A DNA stretch of 64,000 nucleotides from Neospora caninum Liverpool (taxonomy: Eukaryota; Apicomplexa; Conoidasida; Eucoccidiorida; Sarcocystidae). The DNA lies in contig NC_018390.1 in the NCBI RefSeq assembly GCF_000208865.1, positions 4,172,270 to 4,236,269 on the forward strand, in the 5' to 3' direction. A model generated the notes under the pieces. That model was given only the letters and a program-made list of their open reading frames with translations. It did not search any database and was not told where the DNA came from. The position numbers were made by a program, and so were the translations under genes. Of the stretch, positions 33,421 to 45,900 are shown piece after piece. Every line of letters starts with the position of its first letter. The first letter of the stretch is position 1.

Positions 33421-36400
33421 TCCAATGGCAACTCAATCCCAACAAAATCTGCGAATGCACCGAAGCGGTCGAAAACGCCGTTCCACTAACAATGCAAATG
33501 AGCGGGGCACCTCTACAGTTGCCGTCGTCTGAGCGTCGAACGATGTATTGTAAGACACGCCGATATTCCCCGCTCAGTCTTTCCGGGCGTCCCCAAAAAA
33601 TGTTGAGGTTTACCCAGATCAATCGATCGCTACTGCGGATGGTGGTTCCTTCTAGTTTTGGCAAAGAATATCCAGAACTGTATAACTCAAATCGAATAAA
33701 CAGAGACATCGTATTTGACAGTCGCTGCAAGGAACGAAATGCAAGTGCGTTGCCCGCCCAGTCTATGAAGTAACGCGCCTGTTAGCTACACGGTTTCTGC
33801 GACGGTCACAAGGTCACGGAAGCTCCCGTAGGCGGGTTAGGCGACTCGCTTCATTTTCTGTATGTCATTCTCGCTAGTAGAAGCAGCTTGCGTGGCTTTT
33901 TCCCAAATTCCACCTTCCAAAATTCCACCATATCTGTCAGAAACAATCAGTCGAACACTGCTGTTTGATTTGGTACTGTTGCAGCCCCCAGTAGATGTTC
34001 GGTCTCACCTCTAGACAACAGCAGCTTATTTTACCTGGTGGTTGAACAGACCTGAAGGGGTATCCGATACCAGCAATCTTCATTGGTGCTTATTATCGTG
34101 GACAGAACGACAGGCACATGAAATTCTGCTTCTTCTCAGTGTGCAGATCGTCCGACCAGGGTCCTGTAACAACGAGGGATCACAGCACATTGAGACCCCG
34201 TCTTGCGTTCTGTCCCGTTCCTCCAAGCGTCTGTAAACCTCACCGATTGGACCCATCAAGAGATCTAATCTTCTGAGTCGTACCATCGAGCATTTATACA
34301 TGTGCACGCGCTGCTTAACACTTGCAATCTGCATGCCCATGGTCGAGTTTAGTGAGATGCCCGGTTTTTTTTGGAAGACGCGCTTGCCAGAATGGATGCC
34401 TGTTTTTCGTCAAGATAGAGGACGATGGATGAGATAACAAGCCAGTCATCATATCGTGTACGACACACTACAGCGGAAGAGTGTAGGATTTGCTGATCGC
34501 ATCGGCATCCACGAGGCCGGGAGAAAAGCTTTGCCGCATAATATCGCCTAGGACAAGATCCGACAAGACGGAAAACGAGCCAGTGCTTCCTGGACGGGTC
34601 ACAGCGTAGGCCGTTCCATACAGGGAAGGGCATTACATAAATCAAAAATCTCCTCATGAACACGATGCGACCTCACCCCCCCCCCCCCCCGTAAGCGTTG
34701 GGATAACCTCTGTTCCACTAAACAAGACTCCATATGATGAACCATAAAACCCTATTCTCATTTCTTACTATACTCGAGATATCCAGTTGTGCCTTTGAGA
34801 AAGAGTCGTTAGACGCTGTCGCCTTTGCAAAAGAGAAAGCTGAATGGAGCGAGAGAAAGAACAAATTTGTGAGAGAGCTAGTTTGTCAAAACTATCGTTC
34901 AGTACGACTTAATTTGGGCAACTATACTTTGGCAACGAAACGTGTTTTACGGAAGAGTGCGCTCGCCCGGAGGGACAATAGCCCCCCCGTAGTGAATCGG
35001 TGACCAATGCAGCACGCATACCTGAAATCGTTGTGATCGCTTAGATCATTCAGATACAAAGAAAAATTTGAAGGGATTGCAGTGAGAAAGAAGTCGCTTG
35101 CAATTGACAGACTAAACTGTGATGAATCACTTGTAGGCTATCATGTGCAGATCCATGTGAAAAAGCATAGTCTCACTGGGCTAGTAGTTCTGCTGCTGTC
35201 GTCTTGTGTCTGCATGGTTCAAGAGATTCAACGATTGACACTTGATCGAAGTTTTCTTCACAAACCAGTAGCACTGGAATGTCTCATGGCCGGTAGATCC
35301 ACAGTTTGTTGCATGTCTTTGTGGAGTTTTCTATTGGGGGTGCCACGAACGGAAAAGCGGTTACAGTTGCTAATTTTTGGTTTTCCGTGAAATCTATTGG
35401 GAAGAAGAGGCTTGATAGTCCTACCCCGTAAAAAATCCAGTGTAATGTTTGAGCGTAATATAACTTAATCTGCTATGTTGTTATGTTCATCGAATAAGTT
35501 TCATAGTCCAGATGAATTAACCTTGCGGAGTCACGGCCAAGCCATATGCTCGTGCGAGTGAACAGCACGGTAAAATTCGACCAAATATTGCTCACCAACT
35601 ACATCACCAGGAGGGGCAGGGGGATGAATAGTCCACGGTTTCCACAGCGAGGAAAAGGGCCAGATGACCTGTGTAGTCACTGGGAAGTGTAACGCGAGGG
35701 GGTGTCAGCCTTCCGCTGCCTTGGAGCCCACGACACGGGGTACTCACACGCGATATTAAGTGGAAACGCACGTGTAAGAAGTGGCTCTCCCGTGCTTGTG
35801 ACTAAAAGCATACAGGGAAGATAGCTATAGTCGCCGTTGGCGGAGTGTTTTATAAACGGAAAAAAACAGGACCCGTTTCCTACTGGCTTATAAATCCAGC
35901 GGTGGTGATCAGTCCACGCGTTTTGATCCCGCTGCTGACGGCTACTCGGCCGCCGCCGCCTTGTTACCATTCACCATAACAGGTCGGGAAGGCGCTACAC
36001 GGTGGGCTCTGCAAATGCAAACCCAAGGACTCACTTCAGAACAGCGTTCGGATTCAATCACACTTTTTGTGCGGCGTGAGAGGGAGACGCGGCCTTTGGG
36101 TGCGAAGAAGAATATAGGTTCGCATTCATGCCCCCTTCCCAGAGGTTTTGTTGCATGCACAACGCATGCACCTGGTCATTCGAAGAAACCAACGAACGCA
36201 GCAGCCCCTGTCCCTTGCCACTTACCTTGTGTCTCGACTTCTAGCACTTGTGGGGCTCAACGCGAGGAAGGAATCCGAGATAGAACAACAACTGGAAATA
36301 CGTTTCTTTTGGAAATACCCGCTTCATATGTCTCAATTATTTCCGTAGTCGCCGCTGTCCAAAGGGCACCTGGCGGCGAAGATTGGTGTCTCTCTCACTG

Positions 36401-37090
36401 TCCTGTCAGGTGCCATTATTTTCATTTTTTCACGCCCGGACCCCCTTTAGAAAGAATTTCAATTCTCACAATCACATACAGCCTAATCTCCTGTACGGTG
36501 CGCACCATTCACATTTGTGAGGCAGATTTTGTAAAGGTTGCAGCGCCCCTGCTGGACGGTATTTTTGACGTTTTGGCGGATTCGTGCTGCTGATACGTAG
36601 CTGGAACGGCAGTTTTGGGATTTGCCATCTCTCGAGCCACTCCCATAGGAAACAGGCTAGTCTTTTCTAGGCGAATTAGGAACCTTCAGGTGTTTTTCGC
36701 CGCCTACTGTGTCGCAAGAGCGTATCCCAGTCAGCAGGTGTTGTGTTCGTTCGCTGCCAGTCGATATCGAGAAGAGGATATTCTTGTTACCGGTGTCTCT
36801 ACGTTTAAGATTCCCTTACCAGAGTTACAGAGACGTGCACCTGGTCATTGATCAGGTGTTGGACGTGCGGACGTTTTTCCGTGGTCGTTTTCAGATGAGT
36901 CGTGTTCATCTGTCCGGTTTCATCTTCGGTCGAGTCTGCTCCTCTGTTTCGTCATTGGGCGAAAAGAGTGCCTTCGAGTACATCCGCACCAGGAGACACT
37001 GTCCAGGCGTTTTGGTTGCTTGACTTGTGGACAGGGCCGCAATTCGGGTCGTCCTCACTTTCGGCTGAGCATCCACCATAAAGACAAACG
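33421..37090. other. Intergenic region with only weak short frames
   Basis: A 15-C run lies at 34676-34690 and a TGCATGC at 36152-36158. A plus-strand ATG frame of 89 codons at 34734-35003 begins with a hydrophobic stretch and could be a small secreted protein, but nothing else supports it. Plus- and minus-strand frames around 33,300-33,770 overlap each other and were not resolved. The rest looks non-coding and is less GC-rich than the flanking genes. Confidence 0.4.
34676..34690. repeat. 15-base C homopolymer
   Basis: Fifteen consecutive C in intergenic DNA. The length is prone to slippage and sequencing error. Confidence 0.9.
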
Positions 37091-37855
37091 ATGGGGCTGG
37101 GCTTCAGTCGTAACTGCCTCGCGGCCGTCGACTCGGTAAGCAGAAGGAACCTGACATGTCTCTCTGGCCTTAAAGCAATACAGGTTGAGGAGTGTTTCTT
37201 ATCACCTTTTTAGTCTGAGTCCTGCGCGACTCCAGTAAAAATATGAGCCGTCTTCGCGCAGCCGGTTTCTCATCGCAGTTACGTGTGGTACGTCTGGGTC
37301 GTCAAGGGACAACGCATGCTTTTGACGTAGTACCGTGGTCGCATTTCTGTGTTTGACGCGTGGATCATTTGCATAAGCATCGTCGGCGGCGTCCACGTTC
37401 GCAACGTGAGGGGCAACGCATCAGTCACTGCGGATACCGTGCCTGCGGATACGGGAGTGACGCATCCTGCTGTTGTGTTTACACAACATCCGATTGCAAC
37501 ACATATAGCGACTCACCGTTACGAGGAATATATGTTCTGTACTCTTGACTCTGTGCTCGACCTCAATCTTTCATTCAAACAAATGTTGTGGGTATATGTA
37601 ATTGTGAAAACAGCTGGTCACGTGTTCGTAGGCATCTTCCGAATCATTTGAAAAGGTGATGGGAAGATATTGATTTCTGGTTGTTTTGTGGTGTTTCCGT
37701 AGGCGTACTGCTGGCTGGGGCGGGAATGGGATCGCACCTTGCAACCCATGTTTCACTATGGCGTCATTCCCGCACTTTTCGTTGTTGGCCTGGCCTACAC
37801 GGGAGAGTTGACTCTGGATCCAGCCAGCCTATTCCAGAAAATTGTCATCAACTGA
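37091..37855 (+). CDS. Small single-pass membrane protein (about 81 residues)
   Basis: Three exons, 37091-37135, 37279-37326 and 37703-37855, all join in phase 0. Exon 1 (MGLGFSRNCLAAVDS) ends at GTAAGC. Exon 2 follows CATCGCAG and ends at GTAGTA. Exon 3 follows TTTCCGTAG and encodes YCWLGREWDRTLQPMFHYG, one hydrophobic helix (VIPALFVVGLAYTG) and ELTLDPASLFQKIVIN before TGA. The aromatic-basic-aromatic stretch before a single helix resembles accessory subunits of mitochondrial inner-membrane complexes, but I cannot name a family. Skipping exon 2 would also keep frame and give 65 residues. The third exon is the strongest evidence; the first two depend on splice-site reading. A mitochondrial role is only an inference from size and shape. 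Confidence 0.5.
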
Positions 37856-39993
37856 CGAATGCATGGAAAGAAACGGAAAGAGTCATTCGCCGGGCCAAGA
37901 GCCACGGAAAGGAATTCACACAACGGATCTGGCAGTTACGCCATATCTCGTATTTTGTGCTGCCAGTCCGGCGCAGAGCACCCAGTGGATTACCGTTTCC
38001 AAAGCAATTCGTCTTGGGTCTGCCGTCTACAGTTTATTCCGTGATTCCTCCAATTTCCTCGACAATTGCAGGGTTATTCCGTTTCACACCCTGCGATTTT
38101 CACCTCACTGTCGTGGCTGTCGTTGTTTGTGACGGTTTAACGAGTACAAAGGGGGAATTCGCAGCCGTGGTCAGTCGCTTCTCTGACTGATCGAGTTGAC
38201 TGCTGTCGCGTAAGAGAGGTTGGGTGGAGGGGAGCATGTCGTACGGGCAATCTGGAGTGTTGGTATTGTTTTTCCGCTGCGTTTGTCCTTGGCAACGCTT
38301 CGTTTCTCGGACTTTTTCTGGTAGACATATGCAGACGAAAGGGTGGGGAAAACATTTGGGAATTGTCTAGAAAGAGTTGTGATCATTCCATCCCTTGTTG
38401 TGTTCAGTGGCAGAGCGCGAAATGCAAAAGAGAAGGGAACGTCTCTAGGAAAATAGTGCATCAACAAGAGAGAATCACAAATAGAGAAAATCAGAGGGTA
38501 CAAGGCGTTCAGAAGAAGCAAGAGAAGGAACGAAGCCGCTTATGTCGTAGAGTGGAAACGGTAGAGCGGTCTTCTAAAAGAAAGCTCTCAAAAAGTCATT
38601 AGCGCCCGTGGATGATTGGCTACTGTCACATATGCAATTCTCAGTTACCCTACAAACGCTGCCACGTTATGAGGAACTAACACGGATTCATTTGGCTGAT
38701 GAAATCATCAGAAATAACCGCCTTATATCCTCAGCCGTATAAACATGCAAACTATTCGTATGATTCAGATACCGTCTATTATCGTCCGTGAATCGAATTC
38801 ACGGGAATACAAACTGGTTGTAAATTATCTGCGATACCGCAGCGTCACGCTTTCGGTCAATCCATTGAGAGTCCACCGGACTCTTGATACCTCAGTTGTC
38901 GGAACGAAAATGACGAGATGTTCCAGTTTTTTTCCGTTGTGGTTGCACGGAGCTCTTCGCTTGTCCGTGGCAATTCACGTAGTAGCGACAGTGTATCTGG
39001 AGCTGCGGTTGTTCCCCCTATCAGTAGAAAGCGCTACGGACATTGTTCAGGCAATGCTATCTGAAGGTGAGGAGTGGTATCCCTCCGTCTTGCATGCAGG
39101 ATCCCCCCTTAGTCTTCGTCTCCCTTCTGAAGTTGTTTGCGATATCCACTTGATCCAAGTCTCTTTGCGTCATTGCATCATCCTGTCCACGATACGCATG
39201 AGATGGTTAGATGTACACAAATGTGTCGACAGTAACAACCTGAGTTAGAAGATGCTTGTTGTTCGAGAGCTTTAGGTGAGAAAATACGCGGCTTCCGCTT
39301 CAGGTTGCTTGGTCAAGCATACGCGTGGGACGTTGTCAGTATTTTCTTTGGTTCGCCAGTGAGATATCGTTAGCGATGTTGTATATCAGATTCTCCCTTA
39401 CAAGCATAAAACACTGAGCAAGTGCATGTCTGAGGTAACGTACTGCGTTTTTTGAAGAGCAAAAAAGTTATCGTTCCCCGCCAAAAACAGTAATTCAACG
39501 CCGCAAAAATCAAAAATCCGTGATACATAGGTCACAGGTCATGTCACTCCTGTAGCTACCGGAAGACGCAGGGAGCGTGAGTAGAAGCTTCCTTCTGTAA
39601 CGGATCTTATCCTTCCGGAGGTAAAACAGCTCTTCATCTGCCAGTGGGCGACGTTTCTTAAGGGCCGATGTACCTTCCTGTGTGGTTGACACTTCCGTTT
39701 TCATCGATCGATGAAGTGCTGACTTTGCACTGACAACATTTCGTTGTGTAATATGCGATCTTCCGGGGTGCAACAACGATAAGGGGAGCCCACCTTGCAG
39801 ACACGAGTTCACAGTCGTCGGCGTTCTAGCCGCAGAATGGGAAGCGCGTTCTCCTCCTGTCAGGGAAAAACCTTTTTCGGCGATAAAACGGTTTTTTTCC
39901 GTGTACATGTATTACCGTGAAGTGAATCCTTTGCCTGGCCAATCGCTATTTGTGTAGAACTCTACATAAAGACACTGTAACCCTTTTCACAAG
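37856..39993. other. Upstream region of the glycerol-3-phosphate dehydrogenase gene
   Basis: The probable promoter and leader of the dehydrogenase. A TGCATGC sits at 39091-39097. Two ATG frames were noted and not accepted as genes: 167 codons plus-strand at 38745-39248 (with a hydrophobic stretch near its middle) and 132 codons minus-strand at 39510-39908, which would start only 86 bases from the dehydrogenase ATG. Confidence 0.4.
39091..39097. promoter_or_regulatory. TGCATGC motif upstream of the dehydrogenase
   Basis: Single palindromic copy about 900 bases upstream of the start codon. It is known as an over-represented promoter element in Toxoplasma; function here is inferred. Confidence 0.3.
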
Positions 39994-42900
39994 ATGGAGG
40001 CACGGCGTCCTTCGCTCTTCCAAGTACTTCAGAGCGGGCCTCTCAAGGTAGGATACATTTGTTCAAGAGAAGTGATGTCAGCCCTCCACTTTTTGTGTGT
40101 CTCCAATGAAAGGACTGCTGTAGATATTGTACTTGGAGGCGGAAAAGATCCCTCAATACACTATCAGGCGCTGAGACCGGCCCGAAGAACAGATGCCACC
40201 CTCCTCATATTTCTATTGACGCCTTCAATCGAGTCATTATTTGGCGTGTAATGATTTTTTTTTAGACGGCAAAAGAGCCGGTTGGAAAGAACCTTCGTGG
40301 CGGGTTTGCCATACAGTAACGCCAGTGTTTGCTTGTTGAGGGACACATTACCCTAACGCCCTTATTCGTCTATACGTGTCTACTTTTCCGGCTTTCTGCG
40401 GCTCTCCCTCTCTCCTCTTCCCTCTTGTTCCTCCTCTCTGCGCAGCAACCGTTCACGCTTCTGCTGCCCAACCCTCCCCTTCTGGTCGTCGTCGCACCCA
40501 TTCTGAATGTCACCACCCAATGTCACTTTCCTCTTGAGTCTAACGTTCGGATGAACAAGGGAGCCTCGGAGAAGCGCTAGCCTCAGGCCCTCAGCAAGCC
40601 ATCCGCTTCACGTTTTTCGGCACGGCGCCAGTCAGGGGCACGACGGCGGCGTTGTTTTGAGGGGCAATCTCTGTTGTGGTCTTATGATGTCGTTCTCAGG
40701 TGTCCGTCGTCGGCAGTGGAAACTGGGGGAGTGTCATTGCCAAGATTGTTGCCTTGAACGCAAAGAAGTCATACGTCTTTCATAATGAGGTAAGTACGCA
40801 GGGAAACTGTACGCATCTTATGTAGCAACATACCCATGCAGCATCCGCCAGCGTGCCTGGCAGCTACCATGTTCCCCCGAGAAGCTGTTTACTGCTTGTT
40901 TTCTCATAGCAGAAAACGGGGCACGGAGCAGGCGGGTTCAACCCTTGAAGCAGTGTTTTTTTTGAGGGACTGATGATTTACAAACAGGTCCGGATGTGGG
41001 TCTACGAGGAAATTGTCGGCGGAGAGAAGCTTACCGACATTATCAATAAGACGCACGAGAACACAAAGTATCTGCCGGGCCATAAACTGCCAGACAACTT
41101 GGTCGCTTTGCCAGACGTGGTGGAAGCATGCAGAGATTCGGATCTACTGATTTTCATCATGCCTCACCAATTTGCCATGGTAAGACAGCGTTCAACGTGG
41201 CATTTTCGCATAGCCTGAAGCTACAGCACGCTTTCTCCGTTGACTCATCAAACTAGCTCCCTAGTGATCCTATCAAGTTCCATGATGATCTTACGCGAAA
41301 CAAACGGGCTTTCATATGTCAATTCTTTTATTGTGTTGGTTTTTCTACTGCTGAGGAGTTGTGATAATTAAACATGTTTCAACGTTTACCGCGAGGAACA
41401 GGCTTTCTGAAATATGGGACGTTTGGGCATGCAGCTAAGCCACAGTTTGTCCATTGAGCATGTCACTCATCATACCATTTTCATGTAGACACAGAGCCGG
41501 TCACCGGGGATTAGCTAGCGTCATACGAGTTACTGCCTGAAGATAATTAGAGGCGAATGTATTTTATTGTAAAAGTTGTTCTGTTCAAATAAGCACTGAG
41601 AGCTCGTGCAACAGCATCGACCGGGGTGGGAGACGTGCATTTGGAAAGAGACAAACAAAAAAGTGGAAGCACTAGGGTAGTTGACTGCTTTTCCCATTGT
41701 CAGATTGCCGGATCGCTTTCCGTTCAATTTTGGATGCTTTGTCCGAGGAACACGTGAGGGATTCGTCCTCAGTGTGGAACAAAGTGAACTTTTTGATCAT
41801 ATTCATGAGGACATGTTGTCAACTGTCGCATCCGTTCGCGCAGTACTGAAGTTGACTGAATGAAGGGCTCCTTCCCTTTCTAAAATGACAGCATGGAATT
41901 CACCTGCCTTTCAAACATTCTGGACTATCGCCGGGAAAGATCGTGTTGTGCTCGTATACCAAGACGAGAAGTGAAAAAATAACATATCTTTTCAGGCGAA
42001 CCACAGGTGATGTCGTTTCCGCAATGCTTTTTCGCAGAGGGTCTGCGAGCAGTTGGCAGAAGCAAAAGTCGTCCCGGGGCATGCGAGGGCCATCACGTTG
42101 CTCAAGGGTCTACACGTTGAAAATGGTAAACCAACTCTGTTCTCTGATATCTTCAAAACAAAGCTTGATATCGTCGACTGCTGCGTCCTCTCGGGTAAGG
42201 AACACGAGTGCAGAGAAAGAAGGAACATCGCGAACGTCGAGGAGAGGTGTGGAGATGTGCTGGTACTAGACCGATCCGCACGCTATGTAGATGATTGTCC
42301 TGGAACAAATTCATATGTATATATAGGGAGGGAAAGACAGAGAGAGAAGCAGAAACGTTTAAACCACATGATACTGTGTCTTTTCTTTTGCACACTGAGA
42401 GTTACTCTATGCACGTCCCTGTATATACTCTCAATCACAATACTTTTTCTCTTGGGCGCTTGCGAAATCCTGGTAGTCTGGTAAGCACATACGTATTTCC
42501 GCTGTGCTTGCATAGGTGTATATGTTACGTATAAATGGTGCGCTACCGCGGTAGACGGCCACGACACCCTCCCCGTTGAGCACGCGCCTACATTATATTC
42601 TCGTGTCGGCGTGGTCCGCTCTTTTTTCAGGAGCCAATGTGGCCAATGACGTTGCACGTGAAGAGTTTGCGGAGGCGACAATTGGGTACAGTCCTGAAGA
42701 GGCAGACGCTGCCTTGATCTGGCAACAGCTCTTCGATACACCATACTTTAAAGTTAATGCCTTACCCGATGTCGCTGGCGTCCAGGTGAGAGCGTGCGCC
42801 CTTCGAGGACAAGAGCATCGTGAGAAAGAGGCAGGCCGTAGACAATTTTTCATCGTTGGGTACTGAACGCACTGCTGTGTCAATCTGTGGAGATACAACG

Positions 42901-45900
42901 TGGGTCCCTCAGGTATCCACAGCAGATTGCGCTGCTTTGTATCTCGGGAAAAGAAAACGAAATAGTGTCCCAAGTAGACAATCGGAAAATCTGCTGAGGG
43001 ATATTCACAGCCATATTCAGATGAACACAATTCCATGAAAACAATTGTTGCTTGTTTCCTGGGAATTCACATTTCGTACGAAACTATTAACGCGTACGGT
43101 ACTCCATTTCTCGCGTAGCCGCTTTGTTTGGACGCGTGCTTTTAAGCCTTTGTCCCCGATTTAACATAATGGCTCCGCTGGACTGGATGATCAATTAGAA
43201 GACGGGAAACAAAGCGAATATGGTAGATTTTCGATGACACACGAGCTACAAGTGACAGAGGGACCAGCCTCGGAATCCATCTAGAGCGTCAGGTATTGAT
43301 TTAGCTCGTGCACTAGACGCATGCTTGTAGTTGAGTCTCAAGCATGACCTTGCCTTTTGCCTCTTGGAGAAGGCCATCCAGCTTACTAAGGGGAGGAATT
43401 CTGCGAAAAAACAAGTTGGTGTGTTCGTGGCGTGCTGTCTTTGCCGCGTGCTGGTCACCGGCCGCGTATGAGTATTCCATGCGCACGGATTATACCTATT
43501 TCAGCGTCACCTCCCTTCCGCCGCGCTACACCTGCACGCCACGTCAGCATGTACCTTAGGCTTGATCCAAATACGTGGCCGACACCCATACCGAGGGATT
43601 TGATAGAGCCCTGTGTGTCTTGGCTTCCGTATTGGCATCACGCCAAGGCTCCACCCATTTCTCATCTGGCCAGCGCGAGCGGCCCTGTGACCTTGTTTCC
43701 TTTCGCGTTCAAGGTGCCTGATGATTCGGGAATTTCAATGTGAAACGCCGTTTCTCTGTTTCTTCTTCCTCGTGCCCCGTCATCAGGTCTGCGGTGCCGT
43801 AAAGAATGTCATTGCCATCGCGGCAGGATTCTGTGATGGTTTGGGACTCGGCACCAATGCCAAAACTGCGATCATTCGCCTCGGCGTGGAGGAAATGAAA
43901 CAGTTTGCTATGATATTCTTCGACAATATCATGGCGGTATGAACTGGGACGAGCGAGTGGTCGGCATGCGGTGCCGGGCCGGTCTGGGGGATGAGCGCCG
44001 TTTCTGGGAGCTCAGAGAAGAGAGGCCGGACACAGTTGCGCCGAAGACATTTTAGCAATAAAAAAAGCATCTTCTCGTTTGTGAAGTTCCTTTCTACATA
44101 CGTTCAAAATGCTGTTTATATGACTTGAGAATACGAGAGTTGGGGAGCCAACACATGCGACGGAACACTGTAAGAGAAAAATAAGCATTGAGGCTACGCA
44201 CAAATTCAAATATGACATTCCAGCGCAACCGCACTTTCGATTCACTCAGTCAACAGTGCAAGGGAGCGGAGGAAACATTCTGAAGATAACGAACAGTGTG
44301 CATTGACTGCAACGGACTAGGTATCTGTTCCGTAATACCACGGTGTTTCTCTTTTTGCAGCTGCACTGCTCCCTGTGTTCATGGGTACAGCTGTGTTAAA
44401 TACTACATCCTTTTTGTATATGAGCATTGTGTCAAAAGTTCGAGAAATAGTCGCACGGGGATTCCGCGAGACAGCTACGAGCTGCTGTTCAAGAATACAT
44501 GTGTGGACATTTTGTGTGAACTACAGTGCCGAGCAACGCCTCTGTTATATTGGTTGTGTGCCGGCAATGTCTCTAAGAAGTCGATGGCTTATAGTTAATA
44601 CCACTGCGTCAGTCACTTTCCTTCAACTGAAGTCCTCTTCTTGTACAAGTGGGCGGCAGAATGGAGCCCCTCGCTTGAATTTTCCCAGCACGAAAAGGGT
44701 GGTAGAGTAAGTTTTCCGTCAAATGTGTGACGGCGGCAAAATATGTGAACGGCTGAGCACAGAGAATATTCACTGCCTATTAAGATGATTACTGTTGCAA
44801 AGCAAAATTCACAGTGTGCCTCGTTTTCTTTCCACTTCTGCCGGCTCGCTCCTTCCTTGCTTAGTTTTGTTGTGTTTTGTTATGAGGGATGCTAGGCAAT
44901 TCACGCATTCGGAAGCATATGCTGGTAATCTGATTTTCGTTTCAGGAAACATTCTTCGACAGTGCGGGATATGCAGACGTGATTACTACTGTCTTCGGAG
45001 GACGGAATGCGCGCTGTGCTGCTGAGTTTTTACGGCGAGGAGGGAAAGCAACGTGGGACCAGATTGAAGCCGACTTGCTAAAAGGACAGAAGCTGCAGGT
45101 ACGGAAATTCCACAGTACTCCCACTTGGATCAAGTACACGACATGATGCAGAAGCTGAATTTAACACTGTTCTCGTTGATGACACAGACTGTAAGACAAA
45201 ATGGTAGACAAGAGCACCCTTCGTTGCAGGAGATTCCGACAAAACACCGGTGATCCTGCACGAGGAAGACGGATCCACAACTATACACTGCGACTGTATT
45301 ATCTATAAAAAACGGCAATCGAATTGCTTGAAGTGATGCCCTCTGACTTAACTGCGTCTCCGACATTTAAACATATGGAAAAAGAGGTGACCTGTGATTG
45401 GATACAGGGATATACCTGCAAATGTATGGAGATGTGTATTACCAAAATTTACCACGTAGCCTAGACTTCGCGTTCCCGTGAAGAAACGGACCCAGCATAT
45501 ATTTCTGGTACGGCTATGCACAGGCAGCCTATTGTAGAGCACGAAGCTGCTAGCAGACGCTTAAAGCGGAAGGTAATTACAGTTCGCACCGGTTTTCATC
45601 GGGATGGCAGCAATGCTAGTTGCTGAAAGAGCAGTATAGTGTCTGCGAATGTGTGTAGCACGTTTTTGCTCTCCCACTACGAAATTTAGTGTCTATCGAA
45701 TCAATTTCTGCAGCCATGTCGTACGCTGTCTGATTTCCGGACGTACCCATCAGGACGTTTGGCGCTCGGCACCAACTTTATGAGTGCGTCAAGTGTTCGT
45801 GTTCTCTTACAGTTGGGACTGAGGAGACGGCAAAACATTTTACGCAGTAGATTATCCGCGATAGCCCTTGCACTTACGTCCGTATTTAAGTGGCCTGTAA

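Noticed and set aside
34734..35003. 89-codon plus-strand ATG frame with a hydrophobic start
   Set aside because: Could encode a small secreted protein, but there is no family, splice or neighbour support.
39510..39908. 132-codon minus-strand ATG frame ending near 39,510
   Set aside because: It would start 86 bases from the dehydrogenase start codon on the opposite strand, and its composition matches no family. Probably chance.
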